From positions 1-23,427 of the forward strand of contig NZ_JALJYC010000030.1 in the NCBI RefSeq assembly GCF_024170405.1: a stretch of DNA of 23,427 bases, given 5' to 3'. The stretch is from Neisseria perflava (GTDB lineage Bacteria; Pseudomonadota; Gammaproteobacteria; Burkholderiales; Neisseriaceae). Position 1 is the stretch's first letter, and every line of letters begins with the position of its first letter. The position numbers and the translations under genes were made by a program. Shown piece after piece: positions 14,328 to 20,403 of the stretch. A model generated the notes under the pieces. That model did not search any database, was not told the origin of the DNA, and saw only the letters and a list, made by a program, of their open reading frames with translations.

Positions 14328-15062
14328 TCAGACGGCCTTTGTCGCCGCAAACGGCCCTTGGCCGCTAATTTCTGCCTGACGCGCTTCTATCCATTGCTCG
14401 CATTCGCCCATGATGTCGGCTTCGCTGCCGCTGTCGTAGGCAATCGGTTTGCCGACCACAACGGTAATTTCGCCCGGATATTTCAAAAAGGAATTTTTCG
14501 GCCAAAATTCGCCGCTGTTGAGCGCAACGGGCACGATATCCATTTCAAACAGTTTGGCCATGCGCGCGCCGCCGAGCTTGTATTTGCCGCGCTGACCGGG
14601 CGCAATGCGCGTGCCTTCGGGGAAAATGGCAATCCAGTAGCCTTCGTTTTTCCGCGCCAAGCCTTGCCGGGCAAGCTGGTCGTTGGCTTCGCGGCGGTTG
14701 CTGCGGTCGATACCGATGGTTTTAATCAGCTTCAAGCCCCAGCCGAAAAAGGGGATTTTAAACAGCTCTCGTTTGGCGACATACACTTGCGGCGGGAAGA
14801 TTTCCTGCAAGGCAAGGGTTTCCCAGCCGCTTTGGTGTTTGGCGCAGATAATCGACGGCGCAGCGGGAATATTTTCCGCGCCGATTAAGCGGTATTTGAG
14901 GCCGATAACGTGTTTGAGTGACCAGTTGAGGATACGCACCCACACCTGCGCCATGCGGTGCGCACCGTGCGGCACGAGCGCGGCCAGCAGGATAAAGGGG
15001 AAGAGGATAATCAGGCTGACGCAGAGAATCAGCCAGTAGAGCAGATTTCGGATAAGGAGCAT
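14328..15062 (-). CDS. 1-acyl-sn-glycerol-3-phosphate acyltransferase family protein
   Basis: 244 residues, PlsC family, membrane-attached. Residues 1-30 form a hydrophobic N-terminal segment (LLYWLILCVSLIILFPFILL). Motif I is KHQSGWE, the HX4D/E catalytic pair, motif III is FPEGTR, and VALNSG fits motif IV. It transfers an acyl chain to lysophosphatidate or a related lipid; meningococcus has several such enzymes (Nla proteins) and which one this is cannot be decided. It follows gmhB on the same strand by about 100 bp. Its last residues KAV and stop are encoded by a DUS (14327-14338). Confidence 0.88.
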   Translation of the reverse strand: MLLIRNLLYWLILCVSLIILFPFILLAALVPHGAHRMAQVWVRILNWSLKHVIGLKYRLIGAENIPAAPSIICAKHQSGWETLALQEIFPPQVYVAKRELFKIPFFGWGLKLIKTIGIDRSNRREANDQLARQGLARKNEGYWIAIFPEGTRIAPGQRGKYKLGGARMAKLFEMDIVPVALNSGEFWPKNSFLKYPGEITVVVGKPIAYDSGSEADIMGECEQWIEARQAEISGQGPFAATKAV

Positions 15063-15093
15063 GGTTTTTTGGGGTAAGGATTGTGGGAATCGG

Positions 15094-15125
15094 TGTAGGG
15101 CGTGTGCCTACGGTACACACCCTGT
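15094..15125. repeat. Small intergenic inverted repeat
   Basis: GTAGGGCGTGTGCCTACGGT followed by ACACACCC can fold with GGGCGTGT pairing to ACACACCC (one G-T pair). It resembles short GTAGGGTGTGTGCC-like repeats I recall from neisserial intergenic DNA. A single AG-DUS follows at 15143-15154. Confidence 0.4.
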
Positions 15126-15161
15126 TCGGTTTAAAAGCAGACAGGCCGTCTGAAAAGCAGA

Positions 15162-15722
15162 TTATGCCTGTTTTTCCCGCTCCTGCTGCATAATGTATTG
15201 CGAAAACGCCATCAAGCTGTCGAAGACCTGCGTGTTTTCCGGCAGCTCGGCTTCCTGCGTGGTCAGCGTTTTTTTGCCTTTGCCGGTCAAAACCAGCGCG
15301 CTTTTACCGCCGACGGCGGCGATGGCCTGCAAATCGCGCAGACTGTCGCCGACCAGCCAGGTATCGGCGGCTTCGGCCTGAAAGCGCTCAAGGATGTCTT
15401 GTATCATGCCGGGTTTGGGTTTGCGGCAGTTGCAATTATCGGCGTTGGTGTGCGGGCAGAACCAAATGCCGTCGATGACGCCGCCGGCCTGCACTGCCAA
15501 GCGGTGCATTTTGGCGTGCATTTCGTTCAAATCCTGCATGGTGAAGTATTTGCGGCCGATACCGGATTGGTTGGTGGCGACGACGACGGTGTAGCCGGCT
15601 TCGGTCAGAAAGGCGATGGCGTCCATGCTGCCGGGAATGGGAATCCACTCGTCGGCGGATTTGACGAAGTCGCCGCGGTCTTGGTTTATCACGCCGTCGC
15701 GGTCGAGGATAATGAGTTTCAT
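15162..15722 (-). CDS. gmhB: D-glycero-beta-D-manno-heptose-1,7-bisphosphate 7-phosphatase
   Basis: 186-residue cytoplasmic HAD phosphatase of the ADP-heptose pathway that supplies the heptose of the LOS inner core. Motif I is ILDRDGVIN (Asp7, Asp9), motif II VVATNQSGIGR, motif III CRKPKPGM, motif IV LVGDSLRDL. The zinc loop typical of GmhB is seen as CPHTNADNCNCRKPKP, which separates it from generic histidinol phosphatases. AAGGA six bases upstream supports the start. It lies between the glycosyltransferase and the acyltransferase genes on the same strand, consistent with an envelope-biosynthesis group. Confidence 0.95.
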   Translation of the reverse strand: MKLIILDRDGVINQDRGDFVKSADEWIPIPGSMDAIAFLTEAGYTVVVATNQSGIGRKYFTMQDLNEMHAKMHRLAVQAGGVIDGIWFCPHTNADNCNCRKPKPGMIQDILERFQAEAADTWLVGDSLRDLQAIAAVGGKSALVLTGKGKKTLTTQEAELPENTQVFDSLMAFSQYIMQQEREKQA

Positions 15723-15751
15723 GGAGTGTCCTTAGAGGCCGCGCCATTTTT

Positions 15752-16810
15752 TCAGACGGCCTCGAGCATTTGGTAAACGGTGGCGATATGGTGGGCTAAA
15801 GTCGGATTGTACGTCAAGGCAGTCAGCGGATTAGCAATTTTATGCTTTACCCCCCCCTGTTTGAGCAATACTGCTGCTTTAATTGCTGCCGCCAGCGTTG
15901 CCGGATCTTGGCTCGAGAAGAAGAAACCGGCTTCCTCATTCATGACTTCGGTGCAGGCCATGTTGTCGGACAGCACGACTTTGGTGCCGCACAATACGGA
16001 TTCTACGCCCACCAAGCCGAAGGGTTCGTATAACGAAGCCATAACGGTGTAGTCGGCGGCGCGGTAGAGTTCGGGCATGTTTTGGCAGAAGCCGAGCGAA
16101 ACGACGTTGTTCATCGGGCGCGGCAGGGGCGAGCCGGCAACGGCCAGTTTGACGGGCAAGTCGGTGTGCTCGAAAAAATCCGCCAGCAAATCCAAACCCT
16201 TGCGTTTGTGACCGGTAGAGGGAAAGAGGAACACGGTTTCATCATCGCGCCAGCTGTAGCGCGCGCGGGTGGCGGCGGCTTCGGCCGGGTCGGGGTAAAA
16301 ACGGGCGGTGTCGGCGGGCGGGTGTACCACGCGGATTTTTTCAGACGGCACGCCGTAGAGCGTTACCAATTCCCGTTTCATCAAATGCGAATGCGCCATG
16401 ATGGATTGGGCGCTGGCGTAATTGCTGCGGTTGCGCTGGATGGTCAGATGGTCAATCAGATTCGGCGTTTGCGCCATGTTTTGCAGATAGCCCAAATGCG
16501 TGCCGCCGCAAACGAAAATATCGGCATGGTCGCTGGGGTTGCAGGCTATCAGCGGTTCGCGGCGGTGGGCGCGCGCCAGGCGCAGCTGGCGGGTAAACAG
16601 AAACGGGCGCAGCTTTTTCGGCACTAGCGTCTGATTGATTTTATGCGCGTTAACCAGCTGATATTCGGGGACGGTCGGGTCGATTTGGGCGGCGTAGATG
16701 TCCACCGCCGTACCTTGCGCCGTCAGGCCGCGCACCAAATCGAAGGTATAGCTTTCCATCCCGCCGCCGCGTCGGAAGCAGTTGATGGCGATTGCAAGAT
16801 TTGAGGTCAT
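15752..16810 (-). CDS. Family 4 glycosyltransferase, probably LOS-related
   Basis: 352 residues, GT-B fold. The N-terminal domain starts LAIAINCFRRGGGMESY, the glycine-rich acceptor-side loop of GT4 enzymes. The C-terminal domain has the donor-site block SLYEPFGLVGVESVLCG with the E-x7-E motif (about residues 256-272), and FPSTGHKRKGLDLL precedes it. No signal or membrane segment: cytoplasmic or peripheral. Neighbouring gmhB suggests LOS core assembly, but donor and acceptor are unknown. A G8 tract (15850-15857) near codons 318-320 encodes QGG; gain or loss of one base would alter the last 32 residues. Its C-terminal EAV and stop codon come from a DUS (15751-15762). No clear ribosome binding site is seen. 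Confidence 0.87.
   Translation of the reverse strand: MTSNLAIAINCFRRGGGMESYTFDLVRGLTAQGTAVDIYAAQIDPTVPEYQLVNAHKINQTLVPKKLRPFLFTRQLRLARAHRREPLIACNPSDHADIFVCGGTHLGYLQNMAQTPNLIDHLTIQRNRSNYASAQSIMAHSHLMKRELVTLYGVPSEKIRVVHPPADTARFYPDPAEAAATRARYSWRDDETVFLFPSTGHKRKGLDLLADFFEHTDLPVKLAVAGSPLPRPMNNVVSLGFCQNMPELYRAADYTVMASLYEPFGLVGVESVLCGTKVVLSDNMACTEVMNEEAGFFFSSQDPATLAAAIKAAVLLKQGGVKHKIANPLTALTYNPTLAHHIATVYQMLEAV
15850..15857 (-). repeat. G8 tract inside the glycosyltransferase gene
   Basis: Eight consecutive G on the coding strand at about codons 318-320. Neisserial LOS glycosyltransferases such as lgtA, lgtC, lgtD and lgtG vary by slippage of poly-G tracts. Eight is at the lower end of tracts that switch frequently. 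The gene is in the full-length frame here. Confidence 0.6.
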
Positions 16811-16858
16811 GATGTTTTTGTTATTTTGAGATTCAGACGGCCAAGGCTGCCTGAATGT

Positions 16859-17302
16859 TTATTTCAAGCTGCTGCGCCAACGCTCGAAGGCCGTCTGAAA
16901 AACAGGAGCGAGGGCGGCGTAGTTTTCCGGCGTATCGGCCACGCAGTAGAAGCCGCCGAGCGAAGGAGTGTCGAGCGTGCGCACGTAATCTTCCATAAAC
17001 GCGCCGTAGCCGTCTTCTTCATCGTCGTAATAAAACGAGGTAAAGCGTTGACCGAGCTCGGTAAAATCTTCGGGCGTGAATGCGCCGTCCATATGTTTGA
17101 GCAGAAACTGCGCCCCGCTGATTTTGCCTTGCTGCATGGCGGCGAAATCGTCGGCGGTTTCCGGCGCGGTTTGCCACACGGGATTGGTCAGGCCTTGGGC
17201 AGCCGCCCATTGCCAGTACATGCCGATATGGGTGGCGGCGTTTTCCGGCGGCAGGTTTTCGGGATAGCCTTCGTCGGTATGGAAGCGGATGTTGTCGTAC
17301 AT
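16859..17302 (-). CDS. Conserved small protein of unknown function
   Basis: 147 residues, acidic, no signal peptide or membrane segment, likely cytoplasmic. The start MYDNIRFHTDEGYPENLPPE and following NAATHIGMYWQWAA resemble a family of small bacterial proteins with a YPxxLPxENAATHIGMY signature, sometimes labelled by a DUF number; I do not know a function. A second half with SFYYDDEEDGYGAFMEDY is rich in acidic and aromatic residues. A DUS at 16888-16900 is read in frame near the C-terminus. It lies 48 bp upstream of the glycosyltransferase on the same strand and may head that gene group. The start has only a weak AAAAGA ribosome binding site. Confidence 0.7.
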   Translation of the reverse strand: MYDNIRFHTDEGYPENLPPENAATHIGMYWQWAAAQGLTNPVWQTAPETADDFAAMQQGKISGAQFLLKHMDGAFTPEDFTELGQRFTSFYYDDEEDGYGAFMEDYVRTLDTPSLGGFYCVADTPENYAALAPVFQTAFERWRSSLK

Positions 17303-17426
17303 GGAAGCGTCTTTTTCTGAATTTAGAACGGATGTTCTAAGAAGCGAATAGTATGCATTATTGATAGGATTGGCAAGAGCGGGGCATAAAAAAATGCGTT
17401 GGGCGGATTGTATCGGGCAAACAACG

Positions 17427-17481
17427 AGGCCGTCTGAAAGATTTGCTTGGTAAATATTTAAGCAAATCTTTCAGACGGCCT
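17427..17481 (-). terminator. Terminator after the aromatic amino acid permease
   Basis: A perfect 22-bp inverted repeat (17427-17448 and 17460-17481) whose outer part is the AG-DUS and inner part GATTTGCTT. It lies 15 bp past the permease stop. No strong T tract; DUS-pair terminators often rely on T within the arms. Confidence 0.8.
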
Positions 17482-17495
17482 TGTGATTCCGGTCA

Positions 17496-18737
17496 TCAGC
17501 CTTTAAACACCGGCACTAATTCCAGTTGGCTCAATACTTGCGCGGCGATGTTAATCAGGCCGAACAAAAATACCCATATCATCAGCCCAAGGCCGCCTTT
17601 GACCTGATATTGCGTACCCGTGCCAAATTTTTGGCGCGATTTGTAGAGCAGCATGGCAGGAATCAGCGCCGTCCACACCGTTGCCGCCAAGCCGACATAG
17701 CCGATGGCGACGACAAAACCGGCGGGGAAGAGCAGGCCGCAAACCAGCGGCGGCAGGAAGGTCAGCGCTGCGGTTTTGCTGCGTCCGGCGGCGGAGTTGT
17801 CCCATTTGAAAATATCGGCGATGTAGTCGAACAAGCCCAGCGTCACGCCTAAGAAAGAGGTGGCAATCGCCATATACGCGAAAAACGACAACACCACGCC
17901 CATGCTGCCGGTCGGCACGAATTTGGACAGGGTTTCAATCAATACCGACACTTGGCCTTCCGCCGCAATCACCGGCGCAAATTCATTGCGCGGCAGGTTG
18001 CCCTGAATCGCCAGCTGCCACAAGACATAAATCACCAGCGCAATCAGTGTGCCCACTTTCAGCGCTTTGGCCACTTTGGGTGCGTCGCCGTTAAAGTATT
18101 TCAGCAGGCTGGAGACATTGCCGTGAAAGCCGAATGAGGCCAAACATACCGGCAGCGCGGCGGCCAGATAAATCCAATATTGCGTGGCGGCAGGCGCGGC
18201 GGTATCAAATAATACCGGCAGCTTCACGCTGGTAATCAGTCCGCCCGTTGCCCATACAAAAGTCAGCACCATACCGCCAATCAGGATACTGGTAAGGCGG
18301 TCAACCAAGCGCGTGGATGCCCACACGCAAAACGCCAAAACAAAGAAAAACACCAGCTGGCCGACCGGCAACGCTACTTCGCCGCCGATAATGCTGCCCA
18401 AGCCCTGCGCGGTCAAATCGCCGCCGACGAAGATATAGGCGTAAGTGAGCAGATACAGCGTAAACGCCACCGCCACGCCGTTGACGATATTGCCCGCCTG
18501 CCCGAGCAGGTCTTTGACCATGGTGTCGAAACTCGCGCCGTGCGGGTAGTGGGTGTTGACCTCCAAAATCATCAGGCCGCTGGTGAGCATGGAAAACCAG
18601 GTGTAAATCAATACCGCCAGCGAACCGGTAAACCACACGCCCGATGTGGCGGTGGGGTTGGCAAACATGCCCGCGCCGATAATCGTACCGGCGATAATCA
18701 TGGCGCCGCCGAGCAGCGACGGGATTTTGGAAGACAT
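17496..18737 (-). CDS. Aromatic amino acid permease, Mtr/TyrP type
   Basis: 413-residue inner-membrane transporter of the hydroxy/aromatic amino acid permease (HAAAP) family, with about eleven hydrophobic helices. The start MSSKIPSLLGGAMIIAGTII and following GAGMFANP carry the family's N-terminal glycine-rich motif, and SFGFHGNVSSLLKYF is a conserved central block. Tryptophan (Mtr) is somewhat more likely than tyrosine (TyrP), judging from recall rather than alignment. Proton-coupled uptake is expected. The start codon directly follows a DUS (18740-18751), with no separate ribosome binding site beyond the AAAGG that overlaps it. It stands alone between two DUS-bearing gaps. Confidence 0.88.
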   Translation of the reverse strand: MSSKIPSLLGGAMIIAGTIIGAGMFANPTATSGVWFTGSLAVLIYTWFSMLTSGLMILEVNTHYPHGASFDTMVKDLLGQAGNIVNGVAVAFTLYLLTYAYIFVGGDLTAQGLGSIIGGEVALPVGQLVFFFVLAFCVWASTRLVDRLTSILIGGMVLTFVWATGGLITSVKLPVLFDTAAPAATQYWIYLAAALPVCLASFGFHGNVSSLLKYFNGDAPKVAKALKVGTLIALVIYVLWQLAIQGNLPRNEFAPVIAAEGQVSVLIETLSKFVPTGSMGVVLSFFAYMAIATSFLGVTLGLFDYIADIFKWDNSAAGRSKTAALTFLPPLVCGLLFPAGFVVAIGYVGLAATVWTALIPAMLLYKSRQKFGTGTQYQVKGGLGLMIWVFLFGLINIAAQVLSQLELVPVFKG

Positions 18738-18808
18738 TTTTCAGACGGCCTTTGTGAGTATTAAAATTTGTTAAGGCATATTATGCCAGCAGACGGGCGC
18801 TGTGTAAA

Positions 18809-18820
18809 AGGCCGTCTGAA
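18809..18820 (+). repeat. DNA uptake sequence, AG dialect
   Basis: AGGCCGTCTGAA, single copy in the gap between the divergent permease and Old Yellow Enzyme pseudogene. A second copy in the opposite direction (18740-18751) sits just ahead of the permease ATG. Confidence 0.9.
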
Positions 18821-18885
18821 AACTTGAATCCCGCGCGTTCCGCCCAATCTGTCAAAATATTCCTTCACCACTGAGAAAGTACCGC

Positions 18886-20041
18886 ATGACACACGCCAAA
18901 TACGCGCCGCTGTTCCAAATCTATACCCTCAACAACGGCATTGAAATCAAAAACCGCCTTGTGGTCGCCCCGATGACCCACTGGGCACGGCACCTTATCC
19001 GCTGCCGAGCGCACCTTTATCGGTAACCGCGCCCAAGATTTCGGCATGTTTATCATGCCGCCACGCTGGTGTCGCCCGAAGGCAAAGCCTTTGTCGGCGA
19101 ACCGGGGGCTTTTGCCGAAAGCCAGTTGGACAGCCTGACCGAAAGCGCCAATATCATCAAAGGCCAAGGCGCAAAAGCCATTTTGCAACTGCGCCACGGC
19201 GGCTATCAGGCCGTTGACGAAGCCATCGGCAGCCTGGAAAAAATCGCCCCGTCCGACGTTCCCGCCGACACCAGCTCCACCGGCAGCCCGACTTCGCCCG
19301 CCCGCGCCATGACCGCCGCCGAAATCGAAGCTACCATTGCCGCCTTCGGCCGCGCCGCCGACTTAGCCATCCGCGCCGGATTCGACGGCGTGGAAATCCA
19401 CGGCGCTAACGGCTATCTGCTGCAACAATTTGTGTCCGGCCATTTCAACCGCCGCAGCGACGAGTGGGGTGGCAGCGTAGAAAACCGCCTGCGCTTCCCT
19501 CTGGCCGTGGTCGATGCCGTAACCGCCGCCAAAGCCCGTCACGGCCGCGACGATTTCATCATTGGCTACCGCTTTTCGCCGGAAGAGCCGCAGCCCGAAG
19601 GCATTACCATGACCGACACCTTCGCCCTGATTGACGCGCTGAAACAGAAACCGCTGCAATACCTGCACGTTTCCCTGTGGGACTTCTACAAAAAAGTCCG
19701 CCGTGGCGCCGATACTGCACGCACGCGCTTGGATTTGATTCACGAGCGTATCGGCGGTGATTGGCGTGGGCAACCTGTTTACCGCCGATGACGCTTTGAA
19801 CGCCCTCAATACCGGCTGGGCGGAATTTCTCGCCTTCGGCAAGGCTGTGTTGATTAACCCCAATTTCGCCACCCTGATTAAAGAAGGCCGCGAAGACGAA
19901 ATCCAAACCGAAATCGACCTAAACCGCGCCGACCGTTACGGCTACCCCGATTATTTGTGGAACATGCAGCCGCTGGGCTTGGACTTTTTGCCGCCGGTAA
20001 AATGCAAAAGCGATGAGTGGAAACCGTTGGATGCAGGTTGA
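18886..20041 (+). pseudogene. Old Yellow Enzyme-family NADH:flavin oxidoreductase, decayed
   Basis: An FMN-binding TIM-barrel oxidoreductase broken at three places. The ATG at 18886 starts MTHAKYAPLFQIYTLNNGIE and leads to NRLVVAPMTHW, then a loss of about 11 bases near 18985 shifts to HGTLSAAERTFIGNRAQDFG. A one-base loss near 19055 (ATCATG then CCGCC) shifts to the frame reading ATLVSPEGKAF. This runs with AILQLRHGGYQ, GFDGVEIHGANGYLLQQF and SDEWGGSVENRLRF, all strong family motifs with active-site His and Asn. Near 19757 a further loss moves to IGVGNLFTADDAL and the end at 20041. Three separate lesions, two larger than one base, argue for real decay rather than sequencing error. Confidence 0.88.
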
Positions 20042-20050
20042 TAATGCGTT

Positions 20051-20328
20051 TTAAATAACGTGAACTTAGGATAAGTAGATGGAATATCTTTTTAAATTTT
20101 AGAAACGTATTTCTTTAGGTGGACAGAATCCGCGAGGATTCGTCATTCCCGCGCAGGCGGGAATCCAGAAGCCCGGAATTTCTGTAATGTTTTCAAGGTA
20201 TCAGAAACCCAAACGTCTGGATTCCCGCCTGCGCGGGAATGACGAAAATCGGGTGATTTTCTGTCTGTCGGAATGTAATATCATTCTGAAATAATCAAAA
20301 TATTTAAAACGCTTACCCTGAACTTACG
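20051..20328. repeat. Composite intergenic repeat with imperfect terminal inverted repeats
   Basis: AACGTGAACTTAGGATAAG (20057-20075) and CTTACCCTGAACTTACGTT (20310-20328) are imperfect inverted repeats, about 15 of 19 matching. The left end extends to 20097 in a match to the IS-interrupted copy at 94-140. Inside lies the dRS3 unit at 20141-20244. It fills most of the gap between the pseudogene and ileS. The outer element is unnamed as far as I can tell. Confidence 0.55.
20141..20244. repeat. Neisserial intergenic mosaic unit bounded by dRS3
   Basis: Two dRS3 20-mers, ATTCCCGCGCAGGCGGGAAT (20145-20164) and ATTCCCGCCTGCGCGGGAAT (20221-20240), lie in inverted orientation. The inverted match extends to 29 bp perfect arms (20141-20169, 20216-20244) around a 46-bp core. 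This is the structure of a neisserial intergenic mosaic element; dRS3 is also the known target of filamentous Nf/MDA prophage integration. Confidence 0.9.
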
Positions 20329-20342
20329 TTAAATGAATAAAG

Positions 20343-20377
20343 AAAAGGCCGTCTGAAAATTTTTCAGACGGCCTTTT
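20343..20377 (-). terminator. Terminator of ileS, inverted AG-DUS pair
   Basis: AAAAGGCCGTCTGAAAA and TTTTCAGACGGCCTTTT are perfect 17-bp arms separated by a single base (the innermost pairs would open as the loop), ending in TTTT on both strands, about 26 bp past the ileS stop. Confidence 0.88.
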
Positions 20378-20403
20378 ACCGTTTTACTCAAACCGCAATA
20401 TCA

